In this document: one piece after another, positions 44,236 to 52,595 of the stretch | Layout: each line of letters opens with the position of its first letter | Numbering within the stretch: the stretch's first letter is position 1 | Source of the DNA: Akkermansiaceae bacterium UBA6138 | GTDB taxonomy: Bacteria; Verrucomicrobiota; Verrucomicrobiia; Verrucomicrobiales; DEV007 | Assembly (NCBI GenBank): GCA_002422425.1 | Contig: DIVG01000060.1 | Location: forward strand, 35,349 to 99,348 | DNA length: 64,000 nt | Direction of reading: 5' to 3' | Notes under the pieces: generated by a model | Told to the model about the DNA's origin: nothing | Databases searched by the model: none | What the model saw: the letters and a program-made list of their open reading frames with translations, nothing else | Translations under genes and position numbers: made by a program

Positions 44236-45261
44236 TTACTCATCGAGGTGAATCACCGCCTTCCGCAGTCCGGGATCCGAGATCACCTTACCGAAACTCG
44301 CAGGCACTTCGGCAAAATCGAGCCGGTGAGTGATCCAAGGTGAGGTATCGACGTATCCCGATTCCATTGCGGCGATGACCTGGGCGAACTCCTGCGGTGT
44401 CGCGTTGCGGCTCGACATCACGGTGAGCTCGCGGCGGTGGAAGTTGGGATCGTGAAAGACGACTTCGCCCTGAAAAAGCCCGACAAGAACGAGGCGACCT
44501 CCGTGAGCGGCTAGGTCAAAGGTCGAGAGCATCGAGCTGCGGTTGCCGGTCGCGTCGAAGATGACATCGGGGAGCCCGCCGCCAAGGGCGGCGCGGATCG
44601 GCTCTTCAGGGTTCGTGTCAGGTCTTACCGTGACAGTCGCATCGACGCCCATGAACTCCCGGCAGAAGCCGAGGCGTGATTCGCTGAGATCTCCAACAAG
44701 GAGGCGATTCGTGCGCCCTTTGAGAAAACTGATCACGCTTAGCCCGATCGGTCCGGCTCCCAGCACGAGAACGTTGTCCGCAGTTGAAACAAGGCTGCGA
44801 TTCACGGCATGCTGACCGATGCAGAGCATCTCGACGAGGGCGAGTTGGTCCATCGAGGCCGAGGCAGTGCGATGGAGCTTGTGAAGGGGGACATTAATTT
44901 CAGGGCGCATGCCCCCGTCGCAATGAACTCCGAGGACCTTGAGCGACTCGCAGCAGTTCGTCTTGCCGCGACGCGAGGCAGGGGAGTCGGGATCATTGAG
45001 ATACGGTTCGACCGCGACCGCTTCGCCCGGTCGCAGATCCGAGTTTCCATTAATCGCGACGACCTCGGCTCCGAGTTCGTGGCCGAGGATACGCGGGTAT
45101 TCGAAAAAGGGCTGCCGCCCGTGGTAGGCGTGGATATCTGTCCCGCACACCCCGATCCGCCGGATCCGGATACGGGCCTCTCCCGGTGCCGGATCGGGCA
45201 GACTGCCGCGCGAGATGATGAGCTGTCCAGGTTCGACAAGAGTGATCTGATCTTGCTCCAT
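44236..45261 (-). CDS. Zinc-dependent alcohol/sugar dehydrogenase (MDR family)
   Basis: The protein is 341 aa from ATG 45261. It has the medium-chain dehydrogenase layout: catalytic zinc ligand C in RIGVCGTDIHAYHGRQPFF, ILGHELGAEVV with H and E, a later VLGAGPIGLSVISFLKG Rossmann motif, and GRLVLVGLFQGEV. The structural zinc loop seems reduced (KTNCCESLKVLGVHCDGG). It is likely a polyol or sugar dehydrogenase such as the L-galactonate or sorbitol dehydrogenase group; substrate unknown. It starts 10 nt after the fumarase stop, so the two form an operon. Confidence 0.88.
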   Translation of the reverse strand: MEQDQITLVEPGQLIISRGSLPDPAPGEARIRIRRIGVCGTDIHAYHGRQPFFEYPRILGHELGAEVVAINGNSDLRPGEAVAVEPYLNDPDSPASRRGKTNCCESLKVLGVHCDGGMRPEINVPLHKLHRTASASMDQLALVEMLCIGQHAVNRSLVSTADNVLVLGAGPIGLSVISFLKGRTNRLLVGDLSESRLGFCREFMGVDATVTVRPDTNPEEPIRAALGGGLPDVIFDATGNRSSMLSTFDLAAHGGRLVLVGLFQGEVVFHDPNFHRRELTVMSSRNATPQEFAQVIAAMESGYVDTSPWITHRLDFAEVPASFGKVISDPGLRKAVIHLDE

Positions 45262-45271
45262 TCGTCTAAGC

Positions 45272-46897
45272 TCAGCCCACCGGGCACTGATTGATCGCCT
45301 TGAAGAAGTCGTTCCCTTTGTCATCGACGAGGATGAAGGCGGGGAATTTCTCCACTTCGATCTTCCAGACCGCTTCCATCCCGAGTTCGGCGAAGTCGAG
45401 GACCTCCACTTTTCTGATGTGATTCTGCGCCAGAATCGCGGCCGGACCACCGATCGAGCCGAGGTAAAAGCCCCCGTGCTTTTTGCAGGCGTCGGTGACC
45501 TGCTGGCTGCGGTTGCCCTTGGCGATCATGACCATGGAAGCACCCTTCGACTGGAAAAGATCGACGTAGGGATCCATCCGGCCGGCCGTGGTCGGGCCGA
45601 ACGAGCCGCTCGGCATGCCCTCGGGTGTCTTTGCCGGTCCGGCGTAGTAGACGGGATATTCCTTGAAATAGTCGGGCAGCTCCTCACCGCGTTCGACCAT
45701 TTCGCGCAGCTTTGCATGGGCGATGTCGCGGGCCACGATGATCGTGCCGGTCATTTCCAACGCCGTCGTGACAGGATATTTGGAGAGCGTCTTCAGCGTC
45801 TCGGCCATGCCCGCGTTGAGATCGAGAGGGACACCGTGGAACTGATGATCACGCCACTGATCGGGGATGTACTGGCCCGGATTCACCTCAAGCTGCTCAA
45901 GGAAAATGCCGTCTTTTGTAATCTTCGCCTTCACCTGACGATCGGCCGAGCAGCTCACGCCGAGACCGACCGGACAACTCGCGCCGTGGCGGGGGAGTCG
46001 GATGACGCGAACGTCGAGAGCGAAATACTTTCCGCCGAACTGGGCACCGATCCCGATGACACGCGCCTTTTCGAGCAGGGCCTTTTCCATCTCGACATCA
46101 CGAAAGGCCTGGGCGCGGTCACTGCCTTCGGTCGGGAGCGCGTCGTAGTAGCGGGTCGAGGCGAGCTTCACGGTCTTCAGGGTTGCTTCCGCGCTGGTGC
46201 CGCCTACGACAAAAGCCATGTGGTAGGGTGGGCAGGCCGATGTTCCGAGGGATCGCATCTTTTCCACGGCCCACTCGACAAAGCGATTCGGGGAGAGGAG
46301 TGCTTTTGTCTCCTGATAAAGGAAGGTTTTGTTGGCCGATCCGCCTCCCTTGGTGATGAAGAGAAACTCATACTCCGATCCGTCCGTTGCGAAGAGATCA
46401 ATCTGCGCCGGCAGGTTGTCGCCCGTGTTTTTTTCGTCGAAGAGAGTGAGGGGGGCGAGCTGGGAGTAACGCAGGTTTTCCTCCTGATAGGTTTTCCAAA
46501 TGCCGGCCGCAATAGCTTCCTCGTCGTGACCGCCGGTCCAGACCTGCTGGCCTTTTTTGCCCATGACGATGGCCGTGCCGGTATCCTGACACATCGGTAA
46601 AATTCCCCGCGCCGCGATCTCGGCGTTCCGCAGGAGCGTCAGGGCGACGAGGCGATCGTTGTCCGTCGCTTCGAGATCATCGAGGATTGCGGCGACCTGC
46701 TTCAGGTGCGAGGGGCGCAGCATGAAGGAAATGTCGTGGATCGCCTCGTTCGCGAGACGGGTGAGCGCGTCGGGCGAGACCTTGAGGATCTCCTGTCCAT
46801 CAAATTCAGCGACGGAGACGCCCTCGGTCGTGAGGAGGCGATACTGCGTCGTGTCGGGACCGAGGGGGAACGGCTTGTGGTAGGCGAAATCTGTCAT
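45272..46897 (-). CDS. Fumarate hydratase, class I (iron-sulfur)
   Basis: It interconverts fumarate and malate in the TCA cycle using a [4Fe-4S] cluster. The protein is 541 aa, the length of E. coli FumA. Likely cluster cysteines are in [20 protein letters not shown] and [10 protein letters not shown]. The C-terminal domain has the family block [21 protein letters not shown] and GGPAAILAQ. It is the first gene of a pair with the zinc dehydrogenase; the REP-like hairpins at 47049-47109 lie in its upstream region. Confidence 0.95.
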   Translation of the reverse strand: MTDFAYHKPFPLGPDTTQYRLLTTEGVSVAEFDGQEILKVSPDALTRLANEAIHDISFMLRPSHLKQVAAILDDLEATDNDRLVALTLLRNAEIAARGILPMCQDTGTAIVMGKKGQQVWTGGHDEEAIAAGIWKTYQEENLRYSQLAPLTLFDEKNTGDNLPAQIDLFATDGSEYEFLFITKGGGSANKTFLYQETKALLSPNRFVEWAVEKMRSLGTSACPPYHMAFVVGGTSAEATLKTVKLASTRYYDALPTEGSDRAQAFRDVEMEKALLEKARVIGIGAQFGGKYFALDVRVIRLPRHGASCPVGLGVSCSADRQVKAKITKDGIFLEQLEVNPGQYIPDQWRDHQFHGVPLDLNAGMAETLKTLSKYPVTTALEMTGTIIVARDIAHAKLREMVERGEELPDYFKEYPVYYAGPAKTPEGMPSGSFGPTTAGRMDPYVDLFQSKGASMVMIAKGNRSQQVTDACKKHGGFYLGSIGGPAAILAQNHIRKVEVLDFAELGMEAVWKIEVEKFPAFILVDDKGNDFFKAINQCPVG

Positions 46898-47048
46898 GGA
46901 TGGGAAAAGTCCGGCATCTTCCCACCGCCCGCGCGAGTTTGCAAACGGGGGCTCGCGGGACGTGCCGCTCGACTGCCCAGAGACGATGTGTCAGCCCGCG
47001 CCCCAAGGAATGTCGATCCTCTTTGGGCGATGCAAAGAAAGCAAAGAA

Positions 47049-47109
47049 GGGGGCTTGCCAAGCCCCCCACGCGGAGCAACGAGCCAACGGGGCTTAGGCA
47101 AGCCCCGTT
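47049..47109. repeat. Two REP-like GC-rich hairpins
   Basis: Hairpin 1 pairs GGGGGCTT (47049-47056) with AAGCCCCC (47060-47067) around a 3-nt loop. Hairpin 2 pairs AACGGGGCTT (47086-47095) with AAGCCCCGTT (47100-47109) around AGGC. Both are perfect and share the GGGGCTT/AAGCCCC core. They resemble repetitive extragenic palindromes. Confidence 0.7.
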
Positions 47110-47119
47110 CCTTGTTTTC

Positions 47120-47168
47120 ATGCCCCATGCCCCATGACCCATGCCCCATGACCCATGACCCATGACCC
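47120..47168. repeat. Seven-copy 7-bp tandem repeat (minisatellite)
   Basis: Seven head-to-tail copies of ATG(C/A)CCC run from 47120 to 47168. Units 1, 2 and 4 have C and units 3, 5, 6 and 7 have A at the variable position. The array lies between the hairpin pair and the stop of the DUF3500 gene. It encodes nothing convincing in any frame. Confidence 0.85.
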
Positions 47169-47173
47169 GCCCC

Positions 47174-48151
47174 TCACGCGCGCGGTTCCCGCGGCGTTTC
47201 GGGATCGGAGATGTGGACCCAGGTGTGGACGTGCGGAGAACCGCGGAAATACCAGACCATGTGGGGGCCTTCGAGGCGCCAGTTGTCCCAGACGCCGTCG
47301 TTGCCGATGTCGCCTTCTTTGTAAAAGGAAAGGTGGAGGTCGTCAAAACCGCCCTTTTCGATCAGAGCCATGGACTCGACCCGGTCGACTTCGCGGAAGG
47401 GCATCAGAAGATCAGTGAGCACTCCCCGCACCGCCGTTTTCTGATCGGCCGTCATGTCGACGGTGGCGAGACCGGGGAGGTCGCCGGCTTGGCGTTTCAG
47501 CTGGATCGTGGCAGCGGTATCGCCGGGCTCTTTCTCAATCAGTGCCGACTCGCGCTGTTTGCCGTCAAGCATTTGGAAGACTTTGTTCGCGCTCTGGGCC
47601 TGATACCAGTAGGCGTTGCCCTTGTGCTCGGGCCCTTCACGGAAACCCTCGGCGGCATGGCCGTAAAAGATTGGACCGCCGAAGGCCTTGCCCGCGACCG
47701 AGTCGCCATCGACGCGGCGGGTGCAGTGGCGTCCCGTTAGGACAAACTGGAATTTTCCCGTGCCCGGTTCACCGAAGATCGCCACCGATGAGTCACCGAA
47801 TCCCGCCGCGCCGCTATCGTGCTCGACCTGGGCGATGACCTTGTCCCGGTATTCCTCGCTGTGCAGGGTGAGGAAAATCTCGCGCACCATCGCGTTCTGA
47901 TCGGCGTTGAGAAAGGCTCCGATGCGCTGCTCGGTGATGTGCCAGTTGTTCGAGATTTTCGAGCGCAGCGGATCATCGAAGGCAAAAACGAGTGCGGTCC
48001 GTTGTGCTTCTGAAAGGCTGTCGTAAAAGGTCTTCACGAGCGTTTCCGACTCCGGCATCCCGGCCGCGTGAACCAGCGAAGTGGCGGCGGGAGTCGCGAG
48101 CGCGGCGGTGGAGAGGGCGGCGCGTTGCAGAAAAGAGCGGCGGTTGATCAT
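47174..48151 (-). CDS. Exported DUF3500 protein
   Basis: The protein is 325 aa from ATG 48151. A twin-arginine-like signal (NRRSFLQRAALSTAALATPA) is followed by a DUF3500 domain with LSEAQRTALVFAFDDPLRSKISNNWHITEQRIG, QFVLTGRHCTRRVDGDS and FGGPIFYGHAAEGF, and the H-x-H pair PHVHTWVHI near the C-terminus. The family is of unknown function and is common in PVC and Bacteroidota exported proteomes. The cytochrome c gene lies 19 nt downstream of its promoter side, so they are likely co-transcribed. Confidence 0.88.
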   Translation of the reverse strand: MINRRSFLQRAALSTAALATPAATSLVHAAGMPESETLVKTFYDSLSEAQRTALVFAFDDPLRSKISNNWHITEQRIGAFLNADQNAMVREIFLTLHSEEYRDKVIAQVEHDSGAAGFGDSSVAIFGEPGTGKFQFVLTGRHCTRRVDGDSVAGKAFGGPIFYGHAAEGFREGPEHKGNAYWYQAQSANKVFQMLDGKQRESALIEKEPGDTAATIQLKRQAGDLPGLATVDMTADQKTAVRGVLTDLLMPFREVDRVESMALIEKGGFDDLHLSFYKEGDIGNDGVWDNWRLEGPHMVWYFRGSPHVHTWVHISDPETPREPRA

Positions 48152-48170
48152 GGCGGAGACGGGGCAGGGG

Positions 48171-48608
48171 TTAATCGGAGAGGCTGTCGAGAAAGGTCGT
48201 GAGGTGAATGAGGTCCGACACCGTGAGCGAGTCGATGAACTCGGGCATGGGCGAGTTTTCCGCTTTAACATGATCGCCGAGGCGTATCATGGCGATCCTG
48301 TAATCCTCCGCAACCACGTGATTCGGATTCAGGATGGCCCGGGCAAAGTCGTCCCGCGTCCAGGCGGCGTGAAGGTCTCCGCCAAGTTCGATGACGAGTC
48401 TCGGCCCGGCCTCGACCTCGGGGAGCTTTGTCGCGCCGGCGCTGTGACAGCTGTAGCAACCTTTCTCCGTGAAAATCTTCAGCCCGCGCTCCTCCTGGCC
48501 TGGCGGGACGACGGATTTTTCTTCCGGCGAGGGGTCCTGGGCGTTCAGAAAAGTGATGGCAATTAAGCCGAGGGGGGCAAGGGAGCAAAAGAGGAGGGAA
48601 CGCTTCAT
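48171..48608 (-). CDS. Exported single-heme cytochrome c
   Basis: The protein is 145 aa from ATG 48608. A signal peptide (about 1-23) precedes a class I cytochrome c with CYSCH (C51, C54, H55) and a distal methionine candidate in AENSPMPEFID. It is the first gene of a likely two-gene operon with the DUF3500 protein (19-nt gap). The longer open frame to 48905 runs into the toxin gene on the same strand and is not used. Confidence 0.88.
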   Translation of the reverse strand: MKRSLLFCSLAPLGLIAITFLNAQDPSPEEKSVVPPGQEERGLKIFTEKGCYSCHSAGATKLPEVEAGPRLVIELGGDLHAAWTRDDFARAILNPNHVVAEDYRIAMIRLGDHVKAENSPMPEFIDSLTVSDLIHLTTFLDSLSD

Positions 48609-48747
48609 GGACAGGAGTTTACCGTTTTTGCAAGCCGGCGTAAATGCCGAAGGCAGCGCATTTTTTGGCGGCGGGGGGCGCGTCGTTGTCCTAAAATTGA
48701 TTGTCGCGCGCGGTGATGGCAACACCGGTTCGGAGATGAGCCGTTCA

Positions 48748-49143
48748 CTACCGCTCTTTCGCCAAGTCGATGAAAGGAAGGTGGCGGAAATGATCGTCGC
48801 CTGAAGCGAGGATCCCGCGACACTCCTGAGTCGCGGCGGCGATCCAGATATCGTTCGTCGGGATCGGGGTGCCTTGCTGTTGGAGATGGTGGACGAGCTC
48901 TCCATAGATTTCGGCCGTTCGGTAGGTGACGGGATGGACCTCGACCTGCGGTTCTGCGAGGAACTCTCTCAGTTTCCGGGTGTTCACTCCGAAGTTCGTC
49001 CCTTTTCGGAATCCGTGATGCAACTCTCCAATTACCGTGGTCGGAATGACTACCCGGTTGGCGATTGCGATCTGCGGGTGCCATCGCCCGCTGCGTCGCC
49101 AGTCGCTGTAGGCATTGGTATCGAGCACAAGGATCAGGTCCAT
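48748..49143 (-). CDS. PIN-domain toxin (VapC type)
   Basis: The protein is 131 aa and forms a complete PIN ribonuclease domain. Acidic active-site residues can be read in VLDTNAYSD, VIGELHHG, TNDIWIAA and SGDDHF. VapC toxins cleave tRNA or rRNA. It overlaps the antitoxin by 10 nt and is translated after it. All four acidic positions are kept, so it is probably active. Confidence 0.92.
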   Translation of the reverse strand: MDLILVLDTNAYSDWRRSGRWHPQIAIANRVVIPTTVIGELHHGFRKGTNFGVNTRKLREFLAEPQVEVHPVTYRTAEIYGELVHHLQQQGTPIPTNDIWIAAATQECRGILASGDDHFRHLPFIDLAKER

Positions 49144-49382
49144 AGTTCGGGGTCAAGTCGTTTTAGGTCCTTCTCTAAAAATTTATCCCATTCGGGGTCG
49201 AAGTCTGAGTCCCCCGCATAGCGATCGAGATTTGTCTTCCGAACCGGTTCCGTCTCCGCACCAAGGCCGCGACGCAGGGCTTCGACAAGCACCTGGTTCA
49301 TCGAGACTCGTCGCTCGGCGGCCTCGATTTTCGCTTTCTCCAGCCAGCTCTCTTCAATACGTCGAATCGTTACCTGAGTCAT
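49134..49382 (-). CDS. Ribbon-helix-helix antitoxin (VapB/FitA type)
   Basis: The protein is 82 aa. An N-terminal ribbon-helix-helix (MTQVTIRRIEESWLEKAKIE, AERRVSMNQVLVEALRRGL) is followed by an acidic, flexible toxin-binding tail (SDFDPEWDKFLEKDLKRLD). It should neutralise the PIN toxin and repress the operon. A short inverted repeat (CATTTT and AAAATG, 49389-49407) lies directly upstream. Confidence 0.9.
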   Translation of the reverse strand: MTQVTIRRIEESWLEKAKIEAAERRVSMNQVLVEALRRGLGAETEPVRKTNLDRYAGDSDFDPEWDKFLEKDLKRLDPELWT

Positions 49383-49560
49383 GCATGCATTTTCGATTCA
49401 AAAATGAATGCAGGCAAGACAATTTGGGAAGGAATGAAGTTGAACGCTGGTTCCGTTATCACGGAAAAGGATTCTTCTGTAACGGCTTTTTTGCCTGATA
49501 AGGTCGATCTGCGTCCGATACCGAAGCGTGGTAACCCCGACCCTCTTTACTCCGCCCTCC

Positions 49561-51687
49561 CTACACGGCCGCCGAAGTCTCGCGAATCGCCTTTTGCCAC
49601 CAGGGGGCGAGGTCTTTATTCGGCCGCAGCCAGGCCTGGCGGTGGAGCCAGAGCATGTTGTCGATGTCGGAGAGAATGGAAAGCGTCTCGGCCTGATCGA
49701 GAGCGCGGGGACCTTCGCGGAGGAGACGTTCGGCGAGGAGACGGCGTGCGCCTGACCCACCGGCCTTGGGCACGCTGGAGGCGACGGTGGCGCCGTAGAC
49801 CTTTTGACCGCTCATGAGACGGCGCCGGTTGCGGCGGAGGAGAGAGACGTGCACCGCATTGAGGAAAGGGTCGAGGACGGCGGCGGTGATGCCGCGGTAG
49901 CGCCGGGTGTCCTGATCCTTCGTCGGAGTCGTCGCTTGGACGACCTCGAGAGGAGGATTGGTTTCCTCTGGAGTGAGGAAAAGTTTTTCCCGCTTTGCAT
50001 TGAGTCCGATCTCGAGTCGGCTCGTCCAGACGGAGACGGGAATGCTGAGCCAGAGTCCCATGAGAACGGGGGAGAGCCACCAGAAGATCATCGGATTGGT
50101 CATCGCGGTGAAGACGCCGATACCGAGGCCGAAGAGGGTCTGCACCCCGTGCACCGAGATGGCCTCATCCCACGAAGTTCCCTGGGCACCGCGTCGTTGC
50201 GCGCCCCATCCGACCGTTCTGCCAATGAGGTTCCAGATCACGAACTGGGTGTGAAAGAGCATCATGACCGGAGCGATCAGTGCCGAGAAAAAGGTCTCGA
50301 CGACTGAGCCGGTCGCGGCATTGAGGAAACCGCCGAAGCCGCGCAGTCTCTCACGGTCAAAGAGCAGATCGATGAGGCAGAGGATCTTCGGCGAAAAGAG
50401 AAGGACAAAGGTAAGGACGAGCACCGCCAGTCCCTGGGTGCCGCCGTGATCGGGGATAAAGGACTCGGGACCGTAGAAATAGGCCCGCCACAGGGCGATG
50501 GCCATGAAGATGAGCCAGAGAGGGGAGGCGACGTAGCCGAGGATACCGTTAGCGAGGTGGACGCGCGTTTTCCCCCGGAGCTGTCGCGCAAAGAGGAGGA
50601 GGCTGTGCTGCAAATTCCCTTGGCACCAGCGCCGGTCGCGCTGGGCGGACTCGATGATTCCCTGGGGGCCCTCCTCATAGCTGCCGCCGAGATTGGGGGC
50701 GAGCCAGACTTCCCATCCGGCCCGACGGAGGAGGCCTGCCTCGACGAAGTCGTGGGAAAGGATGTGACCGCCGAAAGGCTTGCGTCCGGGGAGCTCGGGC
50801 AGGTCGCACTGTTCCATGAAGGGGCGCAGGCGGATGATCGCATTGTGCCCCCAGAAGTTGCCGCCGCACTGCTGCCAGAAGCCGAGGCCCTCCATGAAGA
50901 CGGGACCGTAGAGCCGGTTCGCAAACTGCTGCATGCGGCCGAAGAGCGACTCGCCGTTGACGAGCCCGGGGGCGGTCTGAATGAGGGCGACGCGGGGATT
51001 GGACTCCATCCGCAGGTAGAGCTCGGCAAGCGTTTCCCCGCTCATGATGCTGTCGGCATCAAGGACGATCATGTAGCGGTAGTGGTCTCCCCAGGTGCGG
51101 CAGAAGTCGGCAACGTTGCCGCTCTTTTTTGCGATATTGTCAGGGCGGCGGCGATAAAAAACACGGTCCTGGGCGCCGGGGTCTCGGAGCAGATTCAGCC
51201 AGGCAGCCTCTTCGATGACCCACTGTTCGGGCTGGTTCGAGTCGGAGAGGATGAAGAAATCGAAGGCGTCACCCTGCGAGGTGCGCATGACCGAGTCGAA
51301 GATCGCACGGATCCCGGCGAAGACGCGATCGACGGGTTCGTTGTAGACGGGGATGATGATGGCGACCCGCGGGGTGCCGTCGAAGTCCTCGATCTTCGAA
51401 GCCTCTTCATCGACCGGCGGCATGCTCGCAGCGGAGGATTTGAAAAGGCGGAGGAGGAATCCGATGAGGGCGTGAGTGAATCCAAAGGCGAGGTAACCGA
51501 AGAGAATCACAAAGAGGATCCAGAGCGCGGTCGAGGAACTGCTCCAGCCGAGCGCCCAAAGGTAGTCCGCCATGAGGTAGGCACCGACGCCGGTGATGCC
51601 GAGGGTGATCGAGAAGAAAATGAAGGCCTCCCACACCGTGCCGCGTTCGTCTTTGCCGCTCCCGTGGCTGAGTTCCTCTTCGTTCAT
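49561..51687 (-). CDS. opgH: Glucans biosynthesis glucosyltransferase H
   Basis: The protein makes the glucose backbone of osmoregulated periplasmic glucans from UDP-glucose. It has 708 aa from ATG 51687, with about seven membrane segments and a GT2 domain (VAIIIPVYNEPVDRVFAGIR, MIVLDADSIMSGE, SHDFVEAGLLRRAGWEVW, and QRDRRWCQGNLQHS as the Q-x-x-R-W motif). The upstream gene ends 17 nt before it. OpgG, the usual partner, is not in the window. Confidence 0.93.
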   Translation of the reverse strand: MNEEELSHGSGKDERGTVWEAFIFFSITLGITGVGAYLMADYLWALGWSSSSTALWILFVILFGYLAFGFTHALIGFLLRLFKSSAASMPPVDEEASKIEDFDGTPRVAIIIPVYNEPVDRVFAGIRAIFDSVMRTSQGDAFDFFILSDSNQPEQWVIEEAAWLNLLRDPGAQDRVFYRRRPDNIAKKSGNVADFCRTWGDHYRYMIVLDADSIMSGETLAELYLRMESNPRVALIQTAPGLVNGESLFGRMQQFANRLYGPVFMEGLGFWQQCGGNFWGHNAIIRLRPFMEQCDLPELPGRKPFGGHILSHDFVEAGLLRRAGWEVWLAPNLGGSYEEGPQGIIESAQRDRRWCQGNLQHSLLLFARQLRGKTRVHLANGILGYVASPLWLIFMAIALWRAYFYGPESFIPDHGGTQGLAVLVLTFVLLFSPKILCLIDLLFDRERLRGFGGFLNAATGSVVETFFSALIAPVMMLFHTQFVIWNLIGRTVGWGAQRRGAQGTSWDEAISVHGVQTLFGLGIGVFTAMTNPMIFWWLSPVLMGLWLSIPVSVWTSRLEIGLNAKREKLFLTPEETNPPLEVVQATTPTKDQDTRRYRGITAAVLDPFLNAVHVSLLRRNRRRLMSGQKVYGATVASSVPKAGGSGARRLLAERLLREGPRALDQAETLSILSDIDNMLWLHRQAWLRPNKDLAPWWQKAIRETSAAV

Positions 51688-51704
51688 CAGGGAAAAAAAA
51701 TCCG

Positions 51705-52325
51705 TTAGCGGGTGAGATAGAAAAGGCCGCCGAGGATGAGGCTGAAAGCGATCCAGAGGAGCCATTGCACCGCTGTCTTCCACACCCCCATGCTCTCAAA
51801 AGTGCGGTTCGCCACGCCCACGATCCCGAGATCGATGGGGCGGGGGCGCATCTCGACGAAGCGGAAATCCGGGTCCGCCCGGAGATAGGCGGTGCGCATT
51901 GCCTTTACGACGTCTTCGGGAATGGGGTCGTCGCTCAGGAAAAGTTGTTGCCAGGGCACGCTCGTCTCGACAAAGAGCAGGGCGAGTCGTCCGCGGGCGG
52001 AAAGTCGGTCGATCGGTTCAACTTCTGAATCTTCGAGGACACGGCGGAACCATTTCACGAGAAGCCGGTCGGTTTCTTCGGCGGCCAGTTCGACGGGGAG
52101 TCGCCCCGGTTCGCTGGCGGCCCGCTCGCTGACGAGGCCTAGGATTTTGAAGACGAGGGACGAGAGGAGCAGCTTGTTATCGACCCGGAGGGCGGAGAAG
52201 TAGGCCTCGACGCGGCGGTAAGCCTCGTTCCATTCCTCGAGCGACTCGGCGCAGTCGGCCCAGTTCCCGCTCGGCGGGGTAAAACTCAGGGGCTCTACGG
52301 CCAGTTCTATTGGTTTCTCAGGCAT
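51705..52325 (-). CDS. Unknown protein with C-terminal membrane anchor, partner of opgH
   Basis: The protein is 206 aa, mostly charged and helical, with one hydrophobic segment at the very C-terminus (about 185-203; TAVQWLLWIAFSLILGGLFYL) and only three residues after it. This suggests a tail-anchored cytoplasmic domain. I do not recognise the family. It lies 17 nt upstream of opgH on the same strand, so a regulatory or assembly role with OpgH is a reasonable guess from context. Confidence 0.65.
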   Translation of the reverse strand: MPEKPIELAVEPLSFTPPSGNWADCAESLEEWNEAYRRVEAYFSALRVDNKLLLSSLVFKILGLVSERAASEPGRLPVELAAEETDRLLVKWFRRVLEDSEVEPIDRLSARGRLALLFVETSVPWQQLFLSDDPIPEDVVKAMRTAYLRADPDFRFVEMRPRPIDLGIVGVANRTFESMGVWKTAVQWLLWIAFSLILGGLFYLTR

Positions 52326-52595
52326 GGGGTGCGGACGCTGGGCGACCGCGGGGAAATTCGTCTATAGCAGAAACCGGTGCATCCGGATGAGTTCGAGTGC
52401 GGTCCCGGTGCCGGGTGGGGCAGTCGGGACGCAATTGCGTGATGATTCCATTTCGCAGGCCATTTTCCAGCACAATTTTTGGTCGGGATGAAAAGATTCC
52501 GTTCCTCCAGCCGACGCGTAACGAGGTTGTACAGAAAGTGCCGGATTATTCGGGCATATGATGCGACTTTTCCAGTCACCAACCCGCCAATCAGG

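Noticed and set aside
49453..49492. Possible plus-strand terminator (CCGTTA...TAACGG then T run)
   Set aside because: Only a 6-bp stem with a 21-nt loop, and no plus-strand gene lies upstream that it could terminate.
50446..51708. 420-codon plus-strand open frame opposite opgH
   Set aside because: The product is low-complexity, rich in E, G, D and V, and mirrors the glycosyltransferase gene; no domain is visible.
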